From G963663495 sp963663495 (GTDB taxonomy: Bacteria > Bacteroidota > Rhodothermia > Rhodothermales > Bin80): DNA of 64,000 bases. Of the stretch, positions 34,701 through 42,297 are shown in pieces. A model generated the notes under the pieces. That model was not told where the DNA came from, ran no database searches, and saw nothing but the letters and a program-made list of their open reading frames with translations. The position numbers were made by a program, and so were the translations under genes. The stretch lies in NCBI GenBank assembly GCA_963663495.1, contig OY760427.1, positions 248,001-312,000 of the forward strand, in the 5' to 3' direction. The stretch's first letter is position 1. Each line of letters starts with the position of its first letter.

Positions 34701-35971
34701 TGGAATTTGGGCCTGGGGAGACAAGAAAAGAGGTACGCGTGCCCTTACTGCGCGCGCAAGGTAACGGGGAGGCGTTTGCGCTGATGGTGGAGTTAGGGGA
34801 TGAGATGGTCCGCGAGGAGGTGGTGTTGGGCTCGGAGGATACGGGAACCCGTGCGCGATTGGGCCGGAGTGTGGCGGTGCATATAGTGGAGGCGGTATCG
34901 GAGCGTATGGAGGGATCATTGGTGGGTTGTATGCCGAGGCCGTTTCCCGGTCAGCGGGTACGGGTGTCGCATCTATTGTCGGGCTGTGGCATGCAGGCAA
35001 GCGGAGAGCGGATAAGTGTATGGGGTCGTGGTGCGTACAGCAGGTTGCAGAGCGGCGGGGTATCGGGAGCGGATGTGGTGACAGCGTCCTTGGGGGCGGA
35101 CTACCGTGCGGGAGGTCGCTGGCTGATGGGGATGGTGGTATCGCGCAGCGAGGCATTGGAGGAGGAGGAAGGGACGCTATTACAGATGACGGGCTGGTAT
35201 CCGTATATGCGCTATGGAGGGATGCGGCACAGTGTGTGGGGGTTGGCAGGAGCAGGACAGGGAGTGGCTGAAGCAGCGGACACGGGAATGCGCATGATGG
35301 CAGCGGGCGTAGGCGGCACGTTGGTACGCCGGGCGGGCGCGCGGCTGGGGTACGGGGCGGACGGGTTCTGGCTGGGGATGAATGGAGGGATAGGGGTGAG
35401 CCGTGTTCGCGCAGGACTGGAGGGATCGGTGACGTTGCAGGATATCTTGGAGCCGTATGTGGAGGCGGCGGTTTTGCACAGTGGTGGGGATGCGGAGAGA
35501 GGAATGGGAATGGAGGCAGGAGGAGGGTTACGGGTGCGGCTGGGGATGTTGCATGTGGAGGTAATGTCAAGGCGTTTGGTGTTGCATCAGGAGGATGGCT
35601 ACGGGGAGTGGGGATATTCGGGCACGGTTCGCTATGGAGGACTGGAGGGATTGGGAGCGCAGGTGCGACCGACCTGGGGTCGTACGCATGTGGGGACGCT
35701 GTGGCAGGCGGAGCGTCCGTGGGAGGTGTATCCGTCGGATCGTCGGATGGAGTTGGAGGTGGGGTACGGTTCGCGTGTTCACAGGCGCAGTGTGCTGCGG
35801 CCGCATGTGGGTATGGGGCTGCGTGACAGAGGCAGGGACTACCGCATAGGAGCGGGCGTGCAGGGGCGCACGGGGTTAGGATTTAGCGTGAGCGGATTGG
35901 CGATGGAGCACATGGCACCATACCGACCGGTGAGCTACGGCGTGATTGCGAGTGGCTACATGCGCTGGTGA
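28760..35971 (+). CDS. Giant Calx-beta/Ig-repeat surface protein with autotransporter-like barrel
   Basis: 2403 residues. A hydrophobic N-terminal segment (CVVILLGLLNALGIIQSV) looks like a signal peptide. A Calx-beta-like domain lies at ~200-300 (YSTKDGTAKGGTDYTRT). About ten tandem ~100-110-residue domains (LVEGGSGKGFTVRLGS, SNWSTDQSVTV) follow, then about five more Calx-beta domains. From ~2030 the protein becomes Gly/Arg-rich with alternating beta-strand periodicity and ends GVIASGYMRW, the terminal aromatic residue expected of an outer-membrane barrel. DDD-rich loops between domains suggest Ca2+ binding. Likely an adhesin displayed by its own C-terminal barrel; ligand unknown. The short distance from aaggaatg to the ATG leaves the exact start uncertain. 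Confidence 0.85.
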   Translation: MINEAAFDCWTTHVVLRCVVILLGLLNALGIIQSVQGQNAAESRFAAPAAEIEMSTGSEPEEVAPRSLSTRMESIEAAPENGWCPLGPGRIWRELREGISCSSLFHCGTWGRPGPYVYLHHTNGVIGRRAENGTDVIVTGPDSVLIQNDVDWVQVEAEYRAISDGIPEGDEEINCYCSSYRYPPTLSGGARIRIVDGDGWTVSDATANESHGNMTFLLEFPQPVARDLTVKYSTKDGTAKGGTDYTRTIGAVTVRKGQMSAYIGVPLVKDQIPEGTETFELFTISDQFSGIPEQKATGTIVEGSHLIIEPSPLFVDEGGQNTYTIALGEQPGGDVTVAITGHTGTDLALNNTSLTFTPTNWDQRQTVTVTAGEDADAIDDRETLMHTATAPGGVFDGVSESLWVTITDKYAIRLIVTPNHLDLVEEDSGQAFRVKLGSSPPVGKDVTVAVNVGPRLDGKVSLSEPQLTFTSSNWSTDQSVTVTAESDADADDEAGTLDLSASGGGYSGQSQTGYVSVIVDDDDRVQLVVAPRSLSLVEGGSGKGFTVRLGSEPVGNDVTVAVSVPSALDGKVSLSDDNLTFTSSNWSTDQSVTVSAEDDGDADDEAGTLDLSASGGGYDGQTGAVSVTVDDDDTAQLVVTPTTLSLVEGGSGKGFTVRLGSAPVGNDVTVAVSIPPELAGKVSLTVPHLTFTASNWSTDQSVTVTAENDGDADNEAGTLDLSASGGGYNGQTGAVSVTVDDDDTAQLVVTPTTLSLVEGGSGKGFTVRLGSAPVGNDVTVQVNIPPELAGKVSLTVPHLTFTSSNWSTDQSVTVMADDDGDADDEAGTLDLSASGGGYNGQTGDVSVTVDDDDTVQLVVAPLTVSLVEGGSGKDFIVKLGSSPPVGEDVKVAVSVPSELDGEVSLSVPHLIFASSNWSTDQSVTVMAQDDRDAGDEAGTLELAASGGGYDGINGRVSVDVTDDDTPGLVLSKASLTIQEGSSRDYTVRLVTQPTEVVTVSITGTGVTMSPASLTFTGATWETEQTVTVAAPHDDDASNERMVLTHAASGGDYRSVSKDLPVMVTDDDTPGLRIAPMALTVPEGASGVYRVALETEPTGTVTVTIESDNSDVTMVATPLTFTSGDWDTEQTVMVRAVEDADTDDDSATLTHTASGGDYDSVRGPAVTVTVKDDDPVAGLVVSPTYLSVTEGAEEHFTVQLLAEPTQAVDVRITGDAGTGLRVGRTMLRFISEDWSTPVTVTVHAEEDDDVMDASVQLTLTASGGVYTGETEKVVVAVQDNDVAEIVLSATELEIVELDAESYTVRLVAQPSGTVIVTIASDNPEVTVSDASLTFTADDWYTPQAVTVLAHEDDDQDNDDATLVHRASGSDYDGVEEELTVTVLDDDEAGLVVRPAAVALVEGEAGKTFTVSLATPPSGQVTVTLSQEFALDGKVSVVPLGLTFTPADWDTDQTVMVTALDDADGTDEAGLVQLSASGGGYGGKSGAVKVKVTDADAPHRIDVETLSVAVSEGAGPARFKVRLNRQSETAVAVRYTTHDESAHAGLDYLVPVTNVLTFETGGNLDKWIDVQILDDALHEEEETFTLELTDAQGAELGNATGRATIVDNDAAPTVSIVPAVYVREGGIANGYVSLSNASATPIRVLYSTSDVTATAGEDYEAVSAGSVTIEHGEMGAVIQVPTEDDALHEGREAFLVQLDGGGQTTVTILDDDRLPGLSIGDVTVSEDGGSAQLAVSLNGMSAVRVGVAYATQDGTAKAGVDYTRTMGALVFAPGETVRHIWVPVARDDVVEEDEGLAVKLSAPEHAMLLDAEGDVTIKDDPIEVSIYDGTGTENSEELVMAVRLNYGSTKVVSVRFAVTGGAATSDVDYEATEGLVVFETGSTEAQVRIPLIDDDLQEGNETIEVTLSSPTNAQIGQAMATGTILDDETAPGVQVRAIAVSQTEAVFVVGLLAPVAERLTGRYRTIDGTAWAGEDYERMEGVLEFGPGETRKEVRVPLLRAQGNGEAFALMVELGDEMVREEVVLGSEDTGTRARLGRSVAVHIVEAVSERMEGSLVGCMPRPFPGQRVRVSHLLSGCGMQASGERISVWGRGAYSRLQSGGVSGADVVTASLGADYRAGGRWLMGMVVSRSEALEEEEGTLLQMTGWYPYMRYGGMRHSVWGLAGAGQGVAEAADTGMRMMAAGVGGTLVRRAGARLGYGADGFWLGMNGGIGVSRVRAGLEGSVTLQDILEPYVEAAVLHSGGDAERGMGMEAGGGLRVRLGMLHVEVMSRRLVLHQEDGYGEWGYSGTVRYGGLEGLGAQVRPTWGRTHVGTLWQAERPWEVYPSDRRMELEVGYGSRVHRRSVLRPHVGMGLRDRGRDYRIGAGVQGRTGLGFSVSGLAMEHMAPYRPVSYGVIASGYMRW
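30332..31651 (+). repeat. 330-bp tandem domain repeats inside the surface protein
   Basis: Four units with exact 330-bp spacing start near 30332, 30662, 30992 and 31322, each opening (g/a)caattggtagtg. The second and third are almost identical for over 200 bases, indicating a recent duplication or gene conversion. The copy number probably varies between strains. Confidence 0.85.
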
Positions 35972-36002
35972 GTACTGGGCGTGTGCCAAGAAGACAAAAG
36001 GA

Positions 36003-36702
36003 GTGCGCCAGGCTAACTGGCAAGGTATAGCGGGTGGAAGTCCCGTAATATGAAGCAAGAACCAAGCACATATTTCCGCGAGCCGTGCGCGGTCACTCGT
36101 GAGGGTGGACGTGAAGTGTCGGTAGCGGCGCATATGGCCAGGGATATTGAGCAACGAAAGATGTGTCGTTCGGGTCGCCGAGATTATCGGTGCGGTCGAA
36201 GGCAATATGTTCGTCATCGTTATGGTGAGAGGGCGGACAGGCCCGCGGTGTCTAAGACCCCATGGACGTATGTACATATCCTGCCGGGACCTGGGAGATC
36301 TTTTCAACGCCCAGCGCCAAGGGCGGGGCCGCCGAAGCGTAGGCGAAATGCTGATCGGAGGATGTACGTTGAAGAGAAGTCCGATGCGATGATAGTAGTG
36401 ATGAAGCTGGCGAACAAAGCATGGAAGACCATGTGGCGGAGTTGGTGGAGCGAAGCGTCGCACCCGAGGGGAAACCGTAGTTCCCGGCATGCACTGGACG
36501 CAGAACCAGGTTCGTATGCAACATGGCACGCACTGGACACAGAGCCAGGTTCGTGTGCCAGGGGAAGGTGCGGTTACGGCAACGGACCGGTTTGCTGGTC
36601 TGTTAACGTCATGCGCGGTGGCGCGACCCAAGGGAAGAGCCGGATGCGTTAGCGCGCACGTCCGGATCTGTGCGGGGCCTCCGGGGAAACCCGGGGGCTA
36701 CC
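36003..36702 (+). mobile_element. Group II intron, ORF-less copy
   Basis: Starts GTGCGCCAGGCTAACTGGC, a typical 5' end, and continues with the ggtggaagtccc domain I signature. It lacks an RT gene. Near its end it has the same gcgcgacccaaggga-agc block that closes the RT gene downstream, then a domain V-like hairpin (gagccggatgcg ... cgcacgtccggatc, ~36643-36675) and a GC-rich domain VI-like stem ending ctacc. It is probably a deletion derivative that could only be spliced in trans. Exact ends need folding. Confidence 0.65.
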
Positions 36703-38475
36703 GCGAGAAAGACTTCTTGTTCGGGTTGCCGAGGCTCTTCCTTTGGTCGAAGGCAACATGTCCGTCATCGTTATGGTAAGATGGCGGACAGGCCCGCGGT
36801 GTCCGAGACCCCATGGACGCACGTACATACCTTGTCGGGACCTGGGAGGTCTTCATACTGTCCTGCAGTCGTGCGGGACCGCGAAGGAAAGGTGGAGACA
36901 CCGTAACCGGAGATGCACGGTATGAAGAAGTCAGACGACAGCATAGTAGCGATGAATGCTGCGAACAAAGGGGACGATACCCTGGCGGAGCAGCGGGAGC
37001 GAAGGCTGTCGCCCGAGGGGAAATCGCGAGATCCTACCACGCACCAGGCGCAGAAATGGGCTCGCGTGTCACAGGGGAAGGAGCGGTTACGGGAGTTCGT
37101 GAAGCGAAACCCAGCGGAGCGTCTCACGACGTTACTGCACCATGTCAGCATGGAAGCGCTTAGGACTGCCTTCCACGCGCAGAAGTGTGAAGCGGCACCG
37201 GGAGTGGATGGTATGACATGGGAGAGGTACGCGGAGGATTTGGAGGACCGTATGACGGACCTTCACCGACGTGTACATACAGGAGCGTACCGGGCGACCC
37301 CGTCCAAGCGGGTAGAGATACCCAAGCCGGACGGAGGTACACGACCGCTTGGCATGGCTGCACTGGAGGACAAGATCGTCCAGAGGGCTGTGGTGGAACG
37401 TATACTGACTCCGATTTTCGAGGAGGAGTTTGTGGGTTTCAGCTATGGGTTCCGGCCGAAGCGCAGCGCGCACGACGTGTTGGATGCTTTGGCATACGTG
37501 ATAGAGCGTCGCAAGGTCAACTACATTGTGGACGCCGACATTCGCAAGTTCTTTGACACGGTAAACCAGGAGTGGCTTATCCGCTTCTTGGAGCATCGTA
37601 TTGCGGATAAGCGGGTGATTCGGTTGATCATCAAGTGGTTGAAGGCGGGCGTGATGGTAGATGGGATGTGGCGGGATAGTGAGGAGGGTACACCGCAGGG
37701 TGCGGTGATTTCCCCTATACTGGCCAACATTTATCTTCATTACGTGTTGGATCTTTGGACCGATGCATGGCGCAAGTCACAGCGGAGTGCGGGGGAGGTC
37801 TACATCATTCGTTATGCGGATGATTTCGTGGTGTGTTTCCAGTACGAGGGGACAGCGCAACGTTATCTGCGTGCACTGCGGGATCGGCTTGATACGTTCG
37901 GGTTGAGACTGCATCCGGGGAAGACTCGTCTGATTGAATTCGGGCGACATGCCGAGGAAGATCGCAGGAAGCGTGGTGAGGGTCGACCGGAGACATTCGA
38001 CTTTCTGGGATTTACGCATTACTGTCGTAGAGATCGGAGGGGGCGATTTAGTCTTGGTCGTAAGCCGATAGCCAAGCGTATGGCTCGTTTTCTGAAGCGC
38101 GTGAAGGGGCAGCTGATTCGCCGCATGCACCGCCCGGTGCATGAGACGGGGAAATGGTTGGGGCGGGTGCTCAACGGATGGTTGAATTACTATGCCGTAC
38201 CGACGAGTTACCGGTACCTTGCGAGCTGCTACATCCGGCTGTACTGGATATGGATGCGTGTGTTACGACGACGTTCCCAGCGGGATCGTACGACGTGGGA
38301 CACGATGGACAAGCTCACTGCGATACACTGGCCGAAGTTGGAGATCCGGCACCCATGGCCTTCCACACGATTCACCGTTAAGCGCGCTGGCGCGACCCAA
38401 GGGAGGAGCAGGATGCGTTAACGCGCACGTCCGGATCTGTGCGGGGGGCCCGGGGCGACTCGGGTCCCTACCGGT
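36703..38475 (+). mobile_element. Group II intron with RT gene, 5'-truncated
   Basis: Homology to the first copy begins right after its domain VI (gaaagac...ttcgggttgccgag versus the same at ~36158), so about the first 150 bases of domain I are absent. It carries the RT gene, the domain V hairpin at ~38406-38437 and a domain VI stem ending tccctacc. In this copy the hairpin reads gagcagg where the first copy has gagccgg, putting a mismatch in the conserved stem. The 3' flank is IS66 tnpC. Confidence 0.65.
36913..38421 (+). CDS. ltrA: Group II intron reverse transcriptase/maturase
   Basis: 502 residues. The fingers/palm show GVDGMTWERY, IPKPDGGTRPLG, VDADIRKFFDTV, GTPQGAVISPILANIYLHY and the catalytic YIIRYADDFVVCF. 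A maturase (X) domain follows (GWLNYYAVPTSYRYL). No HNH endonuclease motif is visible after it, as in several endonuclease-lacking bacterial intron classes. The last residues are encoded within the sequence that leads into the domain V hairpin. It reverse-transcribes and helps splice its own intron, and might serve the ORF-less copy next to it. Confidence 0.93.
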   Translation: MHGMKKSDDSIVAMNAANKGDDTLAEQRERRLSPEGKSRDPTTHQAQKWARVSQGKERLREFVKRNPAERLTTLLHHVSMEALRTAFHAQKCEAAPGVDGMTWERYAEDLEDRMTDLHRRVHTGAYRATPSKRVEIPKPDGGTRPLGMAALEDKIVQRAVVERILTPIFEEEFVGFSYGFRPKRSAHDVLDALAYVIERRKVNYIVDADIRKFFDTVNQEWLIRFLEHRIADKRVIRLIIKWLKAGVMVDGMWRDSEEGTPQGAVISPILANIYLHYVLDLWTDAWRKSQRSAGEVYIIRYADDFVVCFQYEGTAQRYLRALRDRLDTFGLRLHPGKTRLIEFGRHAEEDRRKRGEGRPETFDFLGFTHYCRRDRRGRFSLGRKPIAKRMARFLKRVKGQLIRRMHRPVHETGKWLGRVLNGWLNYYAVPTSYRYLASCYIRLYWIWMRVLRRRSQRDRTTWDTMDKLTAIHWPKLEIRHPWPSTRFTVKRAGATQGRSRMR

Positions 38476-39273
38476 ATGAAGGAAGGGAGGAAAAACGAAG
38501 GAAAGACGCATCGCGGCTATCTTTGGGTATACCTGGCACCGCGGGCGAAGGTGGTGATGATGGATTACTGCCCGAGCCGTGCGCGCGCTGGACCGTGGGA
38601 ATTCTTGCGCGGATATAAAGGGGCGATGCAAACCGACGGGTATGTGGTGTACGATGCGTTTGGTACGCGGGGCGGGATAACGCTGTTTGGATGTATGGCG
38701 CATGCGCGTCGCAAGTTTTATGACTGCAGGAAAAAGGAGCCCAAGAAGGTGCGCCATGTAATGGAGGAAATCCGGCAGTTGTATGCGATAGAGCGTGGGT
38801 TGCGTAAGGAGGGAGCTGGTCCGGCTCGGCGTGTGAAGGTACGACAGGAGGAGGCACGACCGGTGCTGGAGAAGTTGAAGCCATGGCTTGAGGAGAGTCG
38901 TGAGCACCGGCCGAGTGCGGGATGGGATGAAGCCGTGGGGTACATGCTCAACAGGTGGGAGAAGCTGGCTTGTTACCTGGAAGACGGCAAGGTTGAGATT
39001 GATAACAATCTGGTCGAGAACCAGATGCGGGCGATTGCGCTTGGTCGGAAAAACCATCTGTTTGCGGGATCGCATGCGGCAGCGCAGCGGTCCGCAGTAC
39101 TGTACGCTCTTTTTGCCACATGCAAGTTGCAATCGACAAACCCGATTGAATGGCTTACCGACGTACTACGCCGTCTTCCGACACATCCTGCCGACCGCAT
39201 GGCTGAACTCTTGCCCCATCATTGGAAAGCTAGTCGGGACTTGCAGCAAGCTACCGTCAAGAAAGCGGCATAG
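38476..39273 (+). pseudogene. tnpC: IS66 TnpC, C-terminal half
   Basis: About 265 codons matching the second half of the TnpC at 712-2310: WVYLAPRAKVVMMDYCPSRA, MQTDGYVVYDAF (second catalytic Asp), FGCMAHARRKFYDC, NNLVENQMRAIALGRKNHLF (catalytic Glu) and HPADRMAELLPHHW. The N-terminal half, with the first Asp, is missing and replaced by the 3' end of the group II intron. It belongs to a different IS66 lineage from the other copies. No IS66 end is evident downstream. Confidence 0.88.
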
Positions 39274-39451
39274 GAGCCCCTAAACAGGCGCGCCCGGGTC
39301 ATCCGATAGATCCGTGTACGGGTCTGGGTCTGCGAATACGCTGTTAGGTACTTGACTCCTGCACACCCAACCGACGCTAGCCCATAAACCTTCGAACCGC
39401 GCTCTAACTTACTCTAATTGAGAGAGTAAATACCCTCGGTTATAATGTACT

Positions 39452-40141
39452 TCACCGGACGGATACCCACTGACGGTGCGTACGCACCCGGTTGAAGGCC
39501 TTCTTCAAGGTACGACTCCAGTACACAGCCTTGCGCCAGCCCGCAAGGCTGTGCGCCTCACATGCGCAATGCAACTCCCGAATCAGGCACCGCATCGATT
39601 CCCACAACAAACGAACATCCGTAGGCCATTCCACATTCGCTTTGGCCACCGACGAATCAACCCGGCAAAGAAGCGGTTCCTCTGGCTCCTGTTCTACCAA
39701 TTGGTGACCGCAAGCCACCACCGCATCGTTGATCTGCTTCAGGATGTCCTCTGTAAGCAAGCTTACGTTATCAATAACGGTCTGCAGCTGATAAACGGGC
39801 TCGTCCCAGAAATTCGTATGCCCCAGCATCTGGCGCACCTCCAAATGATTGGCGGCCAGGCTCCTCAAACGATCAAAGTCGCAGTTGAGGGCCTGCTTCA
39901 ATACCCCCAAGACAAAGACGCGCCAAAGTGCCATCCCCGGACGACCACGCTGCAAATCAATATTCGGAAGCAACTGCTTCTCCAGGATCTCAAAGACCTT
40001 CTGCTGATCCGTTGCGTCGCAATACAGGTGTTGCAGTCCTTTTAGCGCTGCTGGTATATCGTCCCGGTCTTTGGGGTGGAAGGTCATCTCTTCAATGGGG
40101 ACCTGCCCGAGCTTAAACTGAGTATCCTCTACAATCCGCAT
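39452..40141 (-). pseudogene. ISNCY-type transposase, N-terminal half
   Basis: About 230 codons. It opens MRIVEDTQFKLGQVPIEEM, and contains GRPGMALWRVFVLGVLKQAL, RQMLGH, YQLQTVIDNVSLLT and RVDSSVAKANVEWPTD, wording typical of ISNCY/IS5-like transposases of about 450 residues. The frame ends at NRVRTHRQWVSVR, so roughly half of the protein is lacking, including the last catalytic acid. I start at the internal ATG (40141). Non-functional unless the missing part is supplied. Confidence 0.75.
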
Positions 40142-40324
40142 GGTATTAATCGTATGAATAATCGGCCCCAAGGGGCCTTATATCGATGAAAACGCCCGAA
40201 ACAGAAGGATTTGGCCAAACATTCGTTAGAGACACGCTGGCTGAATAATCTGCAATGTGCAAAATACGGTATGGCTCATAACCATCTGTAAACGTACCGC
40301 TTACAGATTGTTATAATGAATATC

Positions 40325-40349
40325 AAACGGCCTTGTTTCGCCGTTTTTC
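40325..40349 (+). terminator. Possible rho-independent terminator
   Basis: 7-bp stem AAACGGC / GCCGTTT with an 8-base loop and a following T-run. No gene is obvious on the plus strand upstream, so its role is uncertain; it could limit read-through out of the ISNCY fragment. Confidence 0.4.
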
Positions 40350-41084
40350 AGCCCGCATAACTTTTTCTGGCAATCACTTGTTAGCGGCGGTGCTGTTGGT
40401 GGCTATAATGGGCGATTATGCGCCGCGGAAGAATCGTCAACCAGGTCACACTGCGCTGTGGCGCGGATACAGCAGTCTGCAAATCCGGGCAAGTCATCAT
40501 GAGGATTTGACCACAACAGGTCAACTGGTGGTGCCTCCTCCTCCATAGGATAGGTCTGTGCTTACCTCCTGATTTTCTCTGCCTAAGGCTCGTGCTATCA
40601 GCACGAGGGGCCATGTCATTGATTTTACGGCGATCAGCAAATCGCGGTATCCGCATTGTTATGTCCGCCCGAGGAACGCGGCACATTGACACCGCTCTAT
40701 GTGCCGATCCGCACAAGGAATTGCGCTCAGCCACCGATCTGTACCTTACCTTGTTACCCGGATCTGGTGCTGTTGCCCCACAAAACCACATAACAACATG
40801 CTAACCGACCCAGTTGACACCCCCTCTTGTCAAGCTAGCTAATGTGGGCGGTAGGCAGGCCAAGGTTGGTCTGCCTACCGATCCAGCAATTCGTGCCGGG
40901 TGACGCCCGTGCGCGGTGGGCGATGTACACACATTATTGAGCTGGTGCAAGAATAGACACGACGCTTGGCGTTCACGAATGTTAATGCCCGGGCGGACCC
41001 TCATCCCCTTCATGATTGCACGGCGGAAATGTTAGGCTACAGACTGTCCACTCCATGAGCATGGAGCATGTCTCTCCCTCCAAT
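40350..41084. other. Non-coding region with one strong hairpin
   Basis: 735 bases between the ISNCY fragment and the methyltransferase. Frames of 70-136 codons are open on both strands but none has a recognisable motif or a relative in the window. The only clear structure is the inverted repeat at 40850-40879. Confidence 0.4.
40850..40879. repeat. 12-bp inverted repeat (hairpin)
   Basis: GGTAGGCAGGCC and GGTCTGCCTACC flank a 6-base loop (one G:T pair). No T-run follows on either side, so it is not a standard terminator; it could be a protein-binding site, or a recombination or mobile-element end. It lies ~200 bases beyond the 3' end of the methyltransferase. Confidence 0.6.
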
Positions 41085-42248
41085 TCAGGCGGCTTTCTTG
41101 ACAAAGCCGTGTACACACTCGGTTCGCATCCGCTTACCGAGACTTCCCCCGGGGCGGACCGGTAAGTACCGATAGCGTTCTGGCAGCACACGTTCTGAAG
41201 AATGTATCGGCTTAAGCCCCACCATCATAGCTGCTTCAACCAATCCGTCAGAATTTTGGACATACGTGTTCCTGATGCAGTTGTTGCCAATGACAAACGT
41301 AGCCTCGCCACCAGTTCGCAACACTCTGGCGACCTCCACCATCATATGGTACAGGTCTGCAGCATAGCGGTCAACGATACGCTGAAAGCGTCGCGGCAAC
41401 TGTTCGATCTGCCCCATTGCATCTTTGATACGTGCAAATTGGCTGGCGCTATTACGGTCACGAGGCGCCCTCTCCGCGCCAATGTTGCTTGACCGGATAC
41501 GTCGGAGCGTCTTCAGATCGTACCCAAGCCACACCAGGGCCATTCTGTGACCGCGCAGGTAGTCTATCGCATTAAGGTAAGGCGGGGAGGTTAGCACCGC
41601 ATCCATGGTACCGTCACCGATCCTAGTCAGTTGCCGTGCATCACCCTGCGCCACTGTTGCTGTCCCCACGGGTGGGTTCTCCGACAGGCGGCGGCACAGC
41701 AAACGAATTGCTTTCTTGTAGCCGGGCACCACATTGTAGTCCGATTCCAGGCAAACCCGATGCGGACGACTGTGCGATGTGTCTTGAGCTAGGGAAGCAC
41801 ATGGCTCCTTGGTAACAACAATCCTGCTGAGGGCCAATCGCAGCACATCCAGTGTCGCAGGATCAACATTCTCCTGCCCAGAACCATACTGATCAAGAAC
41901 AAATGCTAGTCGTCGCAAGTCGGCACGCTGAGTATCACCAAACCAGAACCGTGAAAACTCCGCTGTCTCCCTATCCCGGTCCATCCAAGGAAGAAACACG
42001 GCCTTGGAGTCCGTTACTCTTGCATCCTCCAACACGCGTTTAGCCAAGTTCCACACACTACGCTCGTCTATAGGCGTTGTCCATACGCGCGCCATCAGAA
42101 TGGCCAACGGATCCGTATCAAAGCCTGCCGCAGTATGCCCCAATGACATTGCCTGACGAAGGACAACTCCAGATCCCGCCATTGGGTCAAGAACGCGACT
42201 CCCCTGGTCCAGTCCAGATAGGCGCTCCAGTGCCAAGTCGGGAGCCAT
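41085..42248 (-). CDS. DNA methyltransferase of a GHKL-type restriction system
   Basis: About 387 residues from the first usable ATG. Motif IV is VLTSPPYLNAIDY, the TSPPY form typical of beta-class N4-cytosine/N6-adenine enzymes; motif I is LDPMAGSGVVL. Just upstream the same frame encodes IHPFPAR joined to MAPDLALERL, a conserved N-terminus of this family, so translation should start earlier. Upstream in frame are ATG AGC TAA: a stop (42285-42287) right after an ATG that abuts AGGAGG. Either the gene is broken at codon 3 or it starts at a non-standard codon. It follows the ATPase-nuclease gene by 50 bases and should be co-transcribed with it. Confidence 0.8.
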   Translation of the reverse strand: MAPDLALERLSGLDQGSRVLDPMAGSGVVLRQAMSLGHTAAGFDTDPLAILMARVWTTPIDERSVWNLAKRVLEDARVTDSKAVFLPWMDRDRETAEFSRFWFGDTQRADLRRLAFVLDQYGSGQENVDPATLDVLRLALSRIVVTKEPCASLAQDTSHSRPHRVCLESDYNVVPGYKKAIRLLCRRLSENPPVGTATVAQGDARQLTRIGDGTMDAVLTSPPYLNAIDYLRGHRMALVWLGYDLKTLRRIRSSNIGAERAPRDRNSASQFARIKDAMGQIEQLPRRFQRIVDRYAADLYHMMVEVARVLRTGGEATFVIGNNCIRNTYVQNSDGLVEAAMMVGLKPIHSSERVLPERYRYLPVRPGGSLGKRMRTECVHGFVKKAA

Positions 42249-42297
42249 TCTGGCTGGGAATGGATGGATGGGTTGAATTCTGGCTTAGCTCATCCTC

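Noticed and set aside
34224..35570. 448-codon Pro/Ser-rich frame opposite the autotransporter barrel
   Set aside because: Its composition is the complement of the Gly/Arg-rich barrel coding sequence; no ribosome-binding site or domain.
36913..38421. RT gene as a retron or diversity-generating retroelement
   Set aside because: The maturase domain and domain V/VI-like hairpins mark it as a group II intron; no template/variable repeat or msr-msd structure was found.
40333..40804. Open frames of 70-136 codons on both strands
   Set aside because: No motif, start signal or homologue in the window; strands compete with each other.
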